Below are positions 50,712 to 59,407 of a stretch of DNA of 64,000 bases, one piece after another. The translations under genes and the position numbers were made by a program. The stretch is from assembly GCF_001662075.1 (NCBI RefSeq), contig NZ_LYPL01000019.1, positions 41,432 through 105,431 of the forward strand, given 5' to 3'. Numbering within the stretch: position 1 is the stretch's first letter; each line of letters opens with the position of its first letter. This DNA is from Rhizobium bangladeshense (lineage in GTDB: Bacteria; Pseudomonadota; Alphaproteobacteria; Rhizobiales; Rhizobiaceae). The notes under the pieces are model-generated. The model did no database searches and was not told the origin of the DNA. It was given only the letters and a program-made list of their open reading frames with translations.

Positions 50712-51293
50712 ATGAAACTCTACTCTGCACCCGGGTTCACCAGCTTGGCAGATCATATCGCGATGCTGGAGGCTGGAATTCAATTCGACTTGATCAAGGT
50801 CGATCTCGAGACGAAACTAGTCGAAGACGGGGGTCGCTACCCGGACATCAATCCCACCGGCTATGTTCCCGCTCTCATGTTCGACGACGGTGAAGTGATG
50901 ACGGAAAATGTCGCGATCCTGACGTGGATCGCCGACCGCGCGGCCGAACTTGCGCCCCAGGGCCATCTTGGCCGCTACCGCCTGATCGAGATGCTGAGCT
51001 TTATCGCGACCGAGATTCACAAGCGGTTCCCCACCTATCTCGCGCTTCCGGAGAACGTCAGGGAGCCCACACGCCAGCAGCTGTTGCATTGGTTCAGCTT
51101 CCTCGCGGGCCGATTGGATCGCGGCTACCTTTTCGGAGAAACCTTTACGGTCGCGGATGCCTATCTCTTTCAATTGGCGTGGGGGGCGACTCACCTCGGC
51201 TTCCCCCTCCCCGAGCCGTTTGACGACTACCTCGCTCGGATCGAAAAGAGGCCCGCGGTACAAACAGCGTTGCGCCGCGAGGGCCTGGCATGA
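50712..51293 (+). CDS. Glutathione S-transferase family protein
   Basis: A 193-residue GST. The thioredoxin-like N-terminal domain begins MKLYSAPGFTSLADHIAMLEAG and has the cis-Pro motif GYVPALMFDDGEVMTENVAIL with the Glu-Asn/Ser pocket. The helical C-terminal domain ends LFGETFTVADAYLFQLAWGATHL, the usual GST N-capping motif with Asp. It resembles beta-class GSTs and likely conjugates or reduces an electrophile with glutathione; the substrate is unknown. It overlaps the alpha/beta hydrolase gene by 4 bases. Confidence 0.86.
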   Translation: MKLYSAPGFTSLADHIAMLEAGIQFDLIKVDLETKLVEDGGRYPDINPTGYVPALMFDDGEVMTENVAILTWIADRAAELAPQGHLGRYRLIEMLSFIATEIHKRFPTYLALPENVREPTRQQLLHWFSFLAGRLDRGYLFGETFTVADAYLFQLAWGATHLGFPLPEPFDDYLARIEKRPAVQTALRREGLA

Positions 51294-52150
51294 GCGAGCT
51301 TGCTATCCGCACCGACGGGGTCGAACTCACAACGCAGAGCTTCGGCAATCCGACCCAGCCGCCGCTGCTCCTAATCATGGGTGGCATGGCTTCAATGCTA
51401 TGGTGGCCGCAGGAATTCTGCCAGCGGCTCGCCGATCGGGGCCTTTTCGTGATCCGTTATGATCAGCGCGACACAGGTCTTTCGACGAAATATCCTCCCG
51501 GTCAGCCGGGCTACACCTTCGACGACGCCGTCGATGACGTGTTCCGCGTGCTCGACGGGTACGGGATTTTGAACGCCCATGTCGTGGGCTTTTCCCTTGG
51601 CGGTATGGTCGGTCAGGGCGCTGCGCTGAAGCATCCGGAACGAGTGCTTTCGCTGACGGCGATAAGCACCTCGCCACTCGGGATGGACACGTCCGGCCTT
51701 CCGTCCAGCGACGAGGCCTGGATGGAACATATGTCTGTCGAGGCAAACTGGGCGGATCGGGCAGACGCGGTGGCCTACCTGGTCGATGACGCGCGCTTGA
51801 CTGCGGGAACGGCGCATCCATTCGACGAAGCCCGAACCCGAGCTTTCCTTGAACGGGATTTCGACCGGTCCGGAGGCTATCTCAGCGCCACCAACCACAG
51901 CATCCTCTTTGAAATCGGCGAGACTTGGCAGGGCCGACTGAACGAGATGGAAGTGCCTCTACTCGTCATTCATGGCAGAGCCGATCCGGTCTTCCCGCTG
52001 GCGCACGGCGAGGCACTCGCGCGCGCTGTCAGGGATGCAAGTTTGCTGAAGATAGAAGGCGGTGGCCACGAACTTCATCACGGCGACTGGGGAGAAATCA
52101 TTTCTGCCATCGACGATAATGTCGGAAGGTGGCACCTGCGGTGCAGGTAG
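51290..52150 (+). CDS. Alpha/beta-fold hydrolase
   Basis: A 286-residue alpha/beta hydrolase. The oxyanion-hole region is LLLIMGGMASMLWW, the nucleophile elbow is GFSLGG with Ser, the acid is probably the Asp of VIHGRADPVFP, and the His lies in EGGGHELHH. Similar proteins are hydrolases of the aclacinomycin methylesterase/haloperoxidase-like groups, with broad ester substrates. It is coupled by a 4-base overlap to the GST gene, so the two probably act on the same foreign or aromatic compound. The 153 bases after it hold no gene. Confidence 0.85.
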   Translation: MSELAIRTDGVELTTQSFGNPTQPPLLLIMGGMASMLWWPQEFCQRLADRGLFVIRYDQRDTGLSTKYPPGQPGYTFDDAVDDVFRVLDGYGILNAHVVGFSLGGMVGQGAALKHPERVLSLTAISTSPLGMDTSGLPSSDEAWMEHMSVEANWADRADAVAYLVDDARLTAGTAHPFDEARTRAFLERDFDRSGGYLSATNHSILFEIGETWQGRLNEMEVPLLVIHGRADPVFPLAHGEALARAVRDASLLKIEGGGHELHHGDWGEIISAIDDNVGRWHLRCR

Positions 52151-52303
52151 CGTAGCATCGATTTATGGAACTTGACTCGCCGGGCAGCCTGACGGGTCAG
52201 TTTCCATCAGCCTGAAGACGTGCCAAGCGCCCGCCAATTCCGCATAACCACCGCTTTGCCGAATTGATCGCGGGTCTTAGCGCTCCTGCCTCTTGAGGTC
52301 AGA

Positions 52304-53320
52304 CTATACGGATCGCACCGACGTTCGCTCGACCAGTTTACAGGGCATAACGCGACTGCTCGGAGCCTTGTTTCCCGCCACCACGCTATTCAACAATTCC
52401 GCTCCTTCCAGACCCAAATCGTAATAAGGCAAGGCCGCAGTGGTCAGTTCCGGCTTCAGCGCCAGGGAAACCGTCCGGAAATCGTCAAAGCCGACGATAC
52501 TGACATCCTCAGGGATGCGCAGACCCAATGCCATTGCTGCTATGTAGACTTGAATCGTCATTTCGTCATTGCCGCTCATGATCGCAGTCGGCCGATCCTT
52601 TTGTTGCAGCATCTCTGTCGCAACGGCAAAAACGTAGTTCTTCTCCGCTCCGACCGGCCCTTCCATGCCCAGACGGATGCTCAGGTCGCCCTCGGCAAGG
52701 CCAAAATCTGCAGCGGTTTTACGGAAGGCATCGAGGCGTAGCTGCGCACCCAACAAGATGGGATTGAGCCGGATGTAGCCGATCTTTCGATGACCCCGGT
52801 CAAGCAGATAGCGGGTAAGATCTTGCGCGCCCTGGTAGTCATCCGGCTCGATCGACGGCAATAGTTCGTCCGTCTGGGGCCTGCAGTTGATCATCACCGT
52901 CGGAATCCGGACGTCGCCGGCCTCAGGATCCACGGTGCGACGATACATTGTCACATAAAGAACCCCGTCGATTCGATGGGACTGGAACATTTTCCAGATG
53001 TCAGCTTCTCTCTTGGACGAGCCACCAGTATTAGCCATGAGGATGGTCTTCCCGTTCGCATTGGCCCAATCCTGTATTCCTCGCACGATGTCGACCGAAT
53101 AGGGCGTCGTAGACACATAATCTGTGATGATGCCGAAGGTGTTGGAGCGGCTCGACCGTATGAGGCGCGCAGCCATGTTGGGGATGTAGCCAAGATCCCG
53201 AATAGCCTTCTCCACACGCTCCCGTGTTTCCTCCGTCACGTAGGGCTCGCCGTTAATCACTCGAGAGACTGTCTTATTCGAAACCCCGGCCGCTTTCGCG
53301 ACGCTGATAATGCTGACCAT
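52304..53320 (-). CDS. LacI-family regulator of the fructan-sugar operon
   Basis: A 338-residue LacI protein. The HTH and hinge are at 1-60 (MVSIISVAKAAGVSNKTVSRVINGEPYVTEETRERVEKAIRDLGYIPNMAARLIRS). The periplasmic-binding-like domain follows (NTFGIITDYVS; DGVLYVTMYRR; VSIVGFDDFRTVSLALKPELTT). It is divergent from the ABC binding-protein gene. Three TGACAACGTCGNCA repeats in between, spaced exactly 22 bases, look like its operators. The inducer is probably the imported fructose oligomer or a breakdown product. Confidence 0.89.
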   Translation of the reverse strand: MVSIISVAKAAGVSNKTVSRVINGEPYVTEETRERVEKAIRDLGYIPNMAARLIRSSRSNTFGIITDYVSTTPYSVDIVRGIQDWANANGKTILMANTGGSSKREADIWKMFQSHRIDGVLYVTMYRRTVDPEAGDVRIPTVMINCRPQTDELLPSIEPDDYQGAQDLTRYLLDRGHRKIGYIRLNPILLGAQLRLDAFRKTAADFGLAEGDLSIRLGMEGPVGAEKNYVFAVATEMLQQKDRPTAIMSGNDEMTIQVYIAAMALGLRIPEDVSIVGFDDFRTVSLALKPELTTAALPYYDLGLEGAELLNSVVAGNKAPSSRVMPCKLVERTSVRSV

Positions 53321-53364
53321 GTCCCGCCGATCTCCTTGTTGGGAATCGTTCTAAACCAGTTTGC

Positions 53365-53422
53365 TGACAACGTCGACATATTTCTATGACAACGTCGACA
53401 ACGGGTATTGACAACGTCGTCA
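53365..53422. promoter_or_regulatory. Three LacI operators in 22-bp phase
   Basis: TGACAACGTCGACA at 53365-53378 and 53387-53400 and TGACAACGTCGTCA at 53409-53422 are near-palindromic copies whose starts are exactly 22 bases apart, about two helical turns, so they lie on one DNA face. The third covers a -35 hexamer (TTGACA at 53408-53413) with TATGGT at 53432-53437 as a possible -10. A bound LacI protein would block this promoter. Confidence 0.8.
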
Positions 53423-53490
53423 TAGAGTGACTATGGTCCAGGAAAGCAAGGGTGCAAATGCGAGTGCCCCGGCGAGCAAGGGAGGAATCA

Positions 53491-54750
53491 ATGAGGAAAC
53501 TGCTTGGTGCCAGCGCGCTTGCGCTCATCTTCATGGCGGCCGCGGCGAAGGCCGAAACCATCAACATCCTTGTCGAAGGCGGCGGCGAAATGCTGCAGAA
53601 GGCGGTGGCCGAAAAGTTCACCAAGGAAACCGGCATTGAGGTCAAATTCACTGTCGTTCCCTATCAGGGCGTGTTCGACAAGTTCTCTGCCGAGATCGCC
53701 TCCGGCTCGTCGGCATTCGATGTCGTGTCGATCGACGTGGTCTGGAACGCGAAGTTCGCGAGCCACGTCGAGGACATGTCGCCCCTCTTTACCGATACAG
53801 TGCGCAAGGATCTGCCGCCGGCTTTGCTTGCCGACGCAAAGGTTGGCGACAAGATGATCGGAATGCCCGCATGGGCGAATGCCGAGATTGTCTTCTACCG
53901 TAAGGACCTCTTCGATAAGCCCGAGGAAAAGGAAGCTTTCCAGGCAAAGCATGGGTATCCCCTTGCGCCGCCCAAGACCTGGCAGCAATGGCGTGACATG
54001 GCGAAATTCTTCACGCGCGACACTGACGGCGACGGCAAGGTCGACTTCTGGGGCACCGACACCATCGGCACCTTTTCGGAAGAATGGATGGCGCATGTGC
54101 TGCAGGCGGGCTCGCCCGGTGTGATCCTTGACAAGGATGGCAATGTCATCATCGACAACGAGGCGCACAAGAAGGCCCTCGAGTTCTATATCGCGCCGCA
54201 CTGCACCGATCACTCGGTTCCTGAAAACGTCAACGAAATCGGCTGGGGCGAGGCCCAAAATCTGTTCTATCAGGGCAAGACGGCGATGATGAAATTCTGG
54301 GCGCACGCCTACAAGATGACGCCTGAGGATTCCAAGGTCAGCGGCAAGGTCGGCGTCGCTCCGATGTTGGCCGATAATGCAGGCATCGCCGCTATTCCGG
54401 GTCCCTGGTACAATGTCATTCCTTCGACATCCCAACACAAGGATGCGGCGAAAAAGTTCATCGTTTTCGCAATCGCCAACAATGGATTGGGCATCGAAGC
54501 CCCGCTTGGGCTTGCCGCGACAAACTCCGCCTATAACAGCTACGCCAGCAAGTCCGGCTATGAGCATTTCAAGCCGCTGCTTGAAACGTTGGGCGCGCCG
54601 GCAACGCAAGGCCGGCCGATGAACGAAAAGTATCAGGAAATCGTCGACGAAGCTGTCCTGCCTGCTGTGCAGCAGGCGCTGACGTGCAAGGCGGACGTGG
54701 GAGAAGTGCTTACGGAAGCCAAGGAAGCGATCGAGGATATCCTCGATTAA
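53491..54750 (+). CDS. ABC sugar-binding protein (family 1)
   Basis: A 419-residue protein from ATG 53491, with GGAGGAATCA just upstream. It has a Sec signal peptide (LLGASALALIFMAAAAKAE). The mature domain is of the maltose/oligosaccharide type: INILVEGGGEMLQKAVAEKFTKETGIEVKF, YQGVFDKFSAEIASGSSAFDVVSIDVVW, GMPAWANAEIVFYRKDLFD, WQQWRDMAKFFT. It is the first gene of the LacI-controlled operon and supplies sugar to the two permeases downstream. Because GH91 and GH32 genes are in the operon, the ligand is probably a fructose-containing oligomer. Confidence 0.88.
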   Translation: MRKLLGASALALIFMAAAAKAETINILVEGGGEMLQKAVAEKFTKETGIEVKFTVVPYQGVFDKFSAEIASGSSAFDVVSIDVVWNAKFASHVEDMSPLFTDTVRKDLPPALLADAKVGDKMIGMPAWANAEIVFYRKDLFDKPEEKEAFQAKHGYPLAPPKTWQQWRDMAKFFTRDTDGDGKVDFWGTDTIGTFSEEWMAHVLQAGSPGVILDKDGNVIIDNEAHKKALEFYIAPHCTDHSVPENVNEIGWGEAQNLFYQGKTAMMKFWAHAYKMTPEDSKVSGKVGVAPMLADNAGIAAIPGPWYNVIPSTSQHKDAAKKFIVFAIANNGLGIEAPLGLAATNSAYNSYASKSGYEHFKPLLETLGAPATQGRPMNEKYQEIVDEAVLPAVQQALTCKADVGEVLTEAKEAIEDILD

Positions 54751-54850
54751 AGCGCGTCGCGTCAAATATGATTCATGCAACGCGCTTTAGGCCTTTGTCT
54801 TATGCATGTCGTTCTCCCGGAACCGCTGCACACTTCCGCGCGACATGCAT
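54749..54850 (+). repeat. Copy 2 of the palindromic intergenic repeat (full length)
   Basis: Two hairpins lie in tandem. AAAGCGCG (54749-54756) pairs with CGCGCTTT (54781-54788); ATGCATGTCG (54802-54811) pairs perfectly with CGACATGCAT (54841-54850). The second half matches the element at 3393-3454. It sits between the binding-protein and first permease genes and overlaps the last bases of the former's stop region, so it may also attenuate transcription or protect the upstream mRNA. Confidence 0.75.
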
Positions 54851-54921
54851 TAGTCCGACTTTTCCTCGGTCTCGCGGGAGGTTCATTGTCACTCCCGCGC
54901 CATCAGCTTTCGGAGGTGAAC

Positions 54922-55803
54922 ATGTCGGATGAAGACCGATTTGTGCTCTGCATGCTCGCGCCCGCGGTTGCGATCCTCGGCTTGTTGGTCGCCTACCCCG
55001 TGGGGCTGCTGATCTTCGATTCCTTCTTCAAGGTCGAAACGATCACGCCTCACATCCGCGAATGGGTTGGGCTGCAGAACTATGTCGATGCCTTGACGTC
55101 GAAGCGCATCGCCGAAAGTGCTCTGCGGACGCTTCAGTATTCGGTCTTCGCACTCTTCTTCGAGTTCACCTTCGGCTTCTGCGCCGCATTGCTGTTCTCG
55201 GCCATGGTGGGCCAATCGCGTTGGCACCGCACGATCTTCGCTCTGCCGCTGATGGTGCCACCGATCGTCGCCGGTCTGCTGTGGCGGTTCCTGCTGGTCG
55301 GCAATATCGGCATCTTGAACTACGGGCTGGTTCGCCTGGGGTTGATCAGCGACCCCAACGAGATTGCTTGGCTCTCCAGCGAAGATATCGTCATCTATTC
55401 CGTATCCTTCGCCGACATATGGCTGACGACCTCCTTTGTCGCACTCGTCTCCTATGCAGGGTTGACGAACATCCCCAAGGACCTTCTCGAGGCGGCCCGG
55501 ATCGATGGGGCGAACGCGCTCAAGCGGTTCTGGCATGTCACCCTGCCGCTGATGCGGCCGGTCATCGCCGTCGTGGTCATCGTGCGGGGCGTGGATGCCG
55601 CCAAGACGTTCGATCTGATCTGGATCCAGACCCAGGGCGGTCCCCGCCATGCCTCGGAAGTGTTCTCGATGAACATCTATCAGCGCATGGTTCGGTTTGG
55701 CGATCTCGGCGAGGCCTCCGCATCCGGCACGCTGTTTCTCCTCGTCATGATGGTTCTGGCCGGCATTGCCTATTGGAAGATATGGAGGCCGGTCCATGCA
55801 TAG
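54922..55803 (+). CDS. ABC sugar permease, MalF type
   Basis: A 293-residue permease from ATG 54922, with CGGAGGTGAAC upstream; an open frame runs further upstream only through the repeat element. It has six membrane helices (LCMLAPAVAILGLLVAYPVGLLIF; YSVFALFFEFTFGFCAALLFS; TIFALPLMVPPIVAGLLWRF; and others). The coupling loop is DLLEAARIDGANALKRFWHVTLPLMRP, the EAA motif of carbohydrate importers. The 171 bases between the binding-protein gene and this one are mainly the repeat. Confidence 0.88.
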   Translation: MSDEDRFVLCMLAPAVAILGLLVAYPVGLLIFDSFFKVETITPHIREWVGLQNYVDALTSKRIAESALRTLQYSVFALFFEFTFGFCAALLFSAMVGQSRWHRTIFALPLMVPPIVAGLLWRFLLVGNIGILNYGLVRLGLISDPNEIAWLSSEDIVIYSVSFADIWLTTSFVALVSYAGLTNIPKDLLEAARIDGANALKRFWHVTLPLMRPVIAVVVIVRGVDAAKTFDLIWIQTQGGPRHASEVFSMNIYQRMVRFGDLGEASASGTLFLLVMMVLAGIAYWKIWRPVHA

Positions 55804-56632
55804 AGCGCCTCGCCTAAATACCAGCGGAGTCCTGATCAACGCCGCGGCCTTAGTGATCGTGCTGTCCTACGCGCTGCCTTACATCTATTTGCTGATGACC
55901 TCGATCAAGCCGGCGGCAGACGTCCAGCAGATCCCGCCGAGCTTCTTTCCCGCCGTCATATCGTTCGAGAATTTTCGGGAAGTCTTGCAATCGTCGACGC
56001 TGCCGAAAGCTTTCGTCAACTCGCTCACTGTGGCGGTACTAACGACCGCGCTTTCGCTGCTGGTGGCGGTGCCGGCCGCCTACGTTGCCACCCAGTATCG
56101 CCGCCGGATCACGACACTTTTCCTGCTCTTTGCCCTGGTCACGCGCATGGTGCCGTCGGTGTCGCTGGGCGTGCCGCTGTTTCAGCTCTTGAAGTCCATG
56201 GGTCTGCTCGACACCATTCCAGGGCTGGTTCTCGCGCACACTTCGGCCGCTGTGCCACTGGCGCTGTTGCTGATGTCGGCATTTTTCGAAGGTGTGCCCA
56301 AGGAACTCGAAGAAGCTGCCCGCATGGATGGCTGCACACGGTTCCAAGCCTTTCGGAAAATCATTCTTCCTGTGATGACCGGCGCAATTGCCGTCACCGC
56401 GCTCTTCACCTTCATCACCAGCTGGAACGAGTTCCTCTATGCACTGCTGCTGACGTCGGAAGCGACCAAGACGGCACCGATTGTCATTGCCGAATACAAT
56501 TCGGTCTACGGGCTTGCGTGGGGCGCGATGACCGCCGCCGCGGTGCTCTATTCGCTGCCCGTCATCATCGTAACGCTCGCACTTCAAAAACAGATCGTCG
56601 GCGGGCTGACGTTCGGCGCTGTGAAGGGATGA
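55796..56632 (+). CDS. ABC sugar permease, MalG type
   Basis: A 278-residue permease from ATG 55796, overlapping the previous gene by 8 bases. Helices include LINAAALVIVLSYALPYIYLLMTSI, LTVAVLTTALSLLVAVPAAYVA and ALFTFITSWNEFLYALLL. The coupling motif is KELEEAARMDGCTRFQAFRKIILPVM. This is the carbohydrate uptake class-1 MalG-like partner of the permease before it. It precedes the ATPase gene by 10 bases. Confidence 0.88.
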   Translation: MHRAPRLNTSGVLINAAALVIVLSYALPYIYLLMTSIKPAADVQQIPPSFFPAVISFENFREVLQSSTLPKAFVNSLTVAVLTTALSLLVAVPAAYVATQYRRRITTLFLLFALVTRMVPSVSLGVPLFQLLKSMGLLDTIPGLVLAHTSAAVPLALLLMSAFFEGVPKELEEAARMDGCTRFQAFRKIILPVMTGAIAVTALFTFITSWNEFLYALLLTSEATKTAPIVIAEYNSVYGLAWGAMTAAAVLYSLPVIIVTLALQKQIVGGLTFGAVKG

Positions 56633-56642
56633 GGAGACCAGC

Positions 56643-57785
56643 ATGGCCGGTGTAGAACTGCGCAATATCAACAAGATCTACGGAAACAGCTTTCACGCTC
56701 TGCATGACCTCAACTTCGACATCAAGGACGGCGAGTTCATGGTGTTTGTCGGTCCGTCGGGATGTGGGAAGTCGACAGCGCTCAGAATGATCGCAGGCCT
56801 GGAGAGCATTTCCGGCGGTGAACTCAAGATCGGTGGCCGGGTCGTCAACGATGTAGATCCCAAAGACCGCGACATTGCCATGGTCTTTCAATCCTACGCG
56901 CTCTATCCGCATAAGACGGTGCGCGAAAACATCGCCTTTCCGTTGCTGATGGCCGGACTGCCCAAGGCTGAGATCGACAGCCGCGTGAACGAGGCAGCGC
57001 GCATTCTCGAATTGACGACATTGCTCGACCGTAAGCCGGCGCTTCTCTCCGGCGGACAGCGCCAGCGCGTCGCCATGGGGCGGGCGATCGTCCGCAAGCC
57101 GGCAGCCTTCCTGATGGATGAGCCATTGTCGAACCTCGATGCCAAGCTGCGCGTGCAGATGCGGGCCGAGATTGCCAGCCTGCAAAGAAAACTGAATGTC
57201 ACCACGATCTATGTGACCCACGACCAGGTCGAGGCGATGACGATGGGTGATCGCGTCGCTGTCATGAAAGGCGGCGTGCTGCAGCAAGTCGACACGCCGC
57301 AAAACCTGTACAATCGCCCTGACAACGTCTTTGTCGCCGCCTTTATCGGATCGCCCTCGATGAACTTGTACGAGGCCGTTCTGAATGGCAGGACGCTGAC
57401 CCTGGGCAACAACAGTTTCGAAATCCCTGACCGGGTTTTCGAATATCGCCCCTCGCTCAACGGTGCGTCTAACCGTCAGGTCATTGTCGGTATCCGGCCC
57501 GAGCATATGAACGACGCCGCAATCCGACCTTCTTCGGCCGAGATCGCGGCCCCGGTCACTCTTGTTGAGGCGCTGGGTTCCGAATCCATGGTGCATCTGA
57601 ATATCGACGCGCCTTGGGTCGATGCCGGCGACCCGGACGCCATCGCCGACATCGGCAACGATAAAGCTGCTGTCGCCCGTTTTTCTCCGAAGAGCACAGT
57701 CCGCGCCGGTGACGTTGCGCGCATCGCTGTCGATGCGGAAGAACTTCACTTTTTTAGGCCTGACACCCGCACCAGCATCTGGTGA
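56643..57785 (+). CDS. ABC sugar ATPase (UgpC/MsmK type)
   Basis: A 380-residue ATPase of the CUT1 group. Walker A is GPSGCGKST at about 37-45, the Q-loop is in MVFQSYALYPHKTV, the signature is LSGGQRQR, Walker B is FLMDEPLSNLDAK and the switch His is in IYVTHDQVEAMT. The C-terminal TOBE/regulatory domain (about 240-380) has VFVAAFIGSPSMNLYE and VIVGIRPEHMND. It completes the importer. These ATPases can serve more than one sugar importer. It follows the MalG gene by 10 bases and precedes the GH91 gene by 83. Confidence 0.9.
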   Translation: MAGVELRNINKIYGNSFHALHDLNFDIKDGEFMVFVGPSGCGKSTALRMIAGLESISGGELKIGGRVVNDVDPKDRDIAMVFQSYALYPHKTVRENIAFPLLMAGLPKAEIDSRVNEAARILELTTLLDRKPALLSGGQRQRVAMGRAIVRKPAAFLMDEPLSNLDAKLRVQMRAEIASLQRKLNVTTIYVTHDQVEAMTMGDRVAVMKGGVLQQVDTPQNLYNRPDNVFVAAFIGSPSMNLYEAVLNGRTLTLGNNSFEIPDRVFEYRPSLNGASNRQVIVGIRPEHMNDAAIRPSSAEIAAPVTLVEALGSESMVHLNIDAPWVDAGDPDAIADIGNDKAAVARFSPKSTVRAGDVARIAVDAEELHFFRPDTRTSIW

Positions 57786-57868
57786 TCAAAAAACAGAGCG
57801 CTGCTTGAACGCATTTCCCCAGGCGCCTTGCGAGCAACCATCAGTCTACTCTCGCTGTGGAGTAAGAA

Positions 57869-59248
57869 ATGTCCGAGGAGACATTAACAATGGCTAGCGA
57901 AAACTGCTTCGATGTCACGAAATATCCCGCAGGGAATCCCTATGAGGATATTGGAGCGGTCATCAACAGCATCATTGCGGATATCAAGAGAGGGCAACCC
58001 GTATCCGATCTGAATGACGGCGGAAAACCTGGAGCGGTTATCTATATACCGCCAGGCGATTACCGACTTGTCACTCAAGTCGTTATCGACGTCAGCTATT
58101 TGAAGATCGTGGGCTCCGGGCATGGTTTTACGTCTTCGAGCATCCGCTTCAACGTACCCGCAAACGAGCTGAGACACTGGCATGAGGTGTGGCCGGGCGG
58201 AAGTCGCGTGCTCGTCGATACATCTCCAGAGGCCGCCGACGGTGAGGCCGCAGGCGCCGCGTTTTATGTTAAGCGCACCGGAAATCCTCGCATAAGCTCC
58301 GTGGAGTTTGCCGACTTCTGCATCGACGGCCTGCACTTCATTGACGACGGTTCGGGGCAGCATGACGCAGAAAATACATATAAGAACGGCAAAACCGGAA
58401 TCTATGTAGGCAGCGCCAACGACTCATTCCGAATAACCGGGATGGGTCTTATCTATCTGGAGCATGGAGTTACCGTTCATGATGCAGATGCGCTCGCGAT
58501 AGATAACAATTTCATTGCCGAGTGCGGCAACTGCATCGAATTGAAAGGCATGGGGCAGGCGTCAAGAATAGCGAATAATTTCGTGGGAGCAGGCTACAGG
58601 GGCCATTCCATTTTCGCGGAAAACTATGGGGGTGTTCTGATATCCTCAAACAACGTGTTCCCTCGAGGAGCCAGCAGCATCTATTTTTCCGGCGTCGTCC
58701 GTTCCGCAGTTACAGGAAATAGATTCCACTCCTTTTATCCCGGAATGTTGGTTCTCGCCGATAACAGCTGCGAGAATTTGGTCTCCTCAAATCACCTTCT
58801 GCGAGATCGCGAACCATGGGCGCCGATGCAGAAGTACGACAACGGGCTGGATGATCTGTTCGGACTTTTGCGCATTGACGGGAGCAACAACTCGGTCATC
58901 GCAAACCACATCTCGGAAACGATCGATATTCAGTATATCAAGCCGATCGCCGCAAAGCCTGTGATTATCAACCTGGTTTCCGGTAGCGGAAATTACATCG
59001 CCAATAATCACATTGTGGCCACGACCGAAAAATCGCAAAGCAGCGATGCACCAGAAAGTGCCTGCTTTTCAACACAAGTGGGCGCATTGCTTTCAACGAG
59101 CAATTTAGAGACGCTCGAAGTCACGGCAGTGAAGGTCCAAGAGGGTTCCGTACGGAACACAGTGCTCGATTCAGGCAGTGACGAACAGGTTCAGTTGGAT
59201 AGAACAATGAATGCGTTCCGGGCCACGCCAGTTATAGGATGGCCATAG
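57869..59248 (+). CDS. GH91-family right-handed beta-helix enzyme (difructose anhydride hydrolase-like)
   Basis: A 459-residue protein like inulin/levan fructotransferases of family GH91 (NPYEDIGAVINSIIADI; PGAVIYIPPGDYRLVTQVVIDVSYLKI; GSGHGFTSSSIRFNV; WHEVWPGG; repeated NNFIAECGN and SSNNVFPRG coils). Two acidic residues 11 apart, D207 and E218, sit where the family's Asp/Glu pair is expected. No signal peptide is present, unlike secreted fructotransferases, and an ABC importer precedes it. It is therefore better seen as an intracellular difructose anhydride hydrolase; the reverse, DFA-forming, activity is possible. ATG 57890, with GAGGAGA upstream, is an alternative start. Confidence 0.83.
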   Translation: MSEETLTMASENCFDVTKYPAGNPYEDIGAVINSIIADIKRGQPVSDLNDGGKPGAVIYIPPGDYRLVTQVVIDVSYLKIVGSGHGFTSSSIRFNVPANELRHWHEVWPGGSRVLVDTSPEAADGEAAGAAFYVKRTGNPRISSVEFADFCIDGLHFIDDGSGQHDAENTYKNGKTGIYVGSANDSFRITGMGLIYLEHGVTVHDADALAIDNNFIAECGNCIELKGMGQASRIANNFVGAGYRGHSIFAENYGGVLISSNNVFPRGASSIYFSGVVRSAVTGNRFHSFYPGMLVLADNSCENLVSSNHLLRDREPWAPMQKYDNGLDDLFGLLRIDGSNNSVIANHISETIDIQYIKPIAAKPVIINLVSGSGNYIANNHIVATTEKSQSSDAPESACFSTQVGALLSTSNLETLEVTAVKVQEGSVRNTVLDSGSDEQVQLDRTMNAFRATPVIGWP

Positions 59249-59407
59249 CGGCTCCCGCGCGCAGATCGCCGGCCTCGTACCTTGAGCGCGACCGTTAAGC
59301 GAAAAAACTGAAATGCCACCTCTTCACTGGCCGCGGCCTCGGCCGGGATAGCGACCGTGCGCCCGGGCGGGGCCAGGCCAAGACCATTCACTTTCAGGAG
59401 GAACGGT

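Noticed and set aside
54775..54921. Upstream extension of the MalF-type permease
   Set aside because: The extension translates the intergenic repeat; ATG 54922 has a strong ribosome site and begins directly before the first membrane helix.
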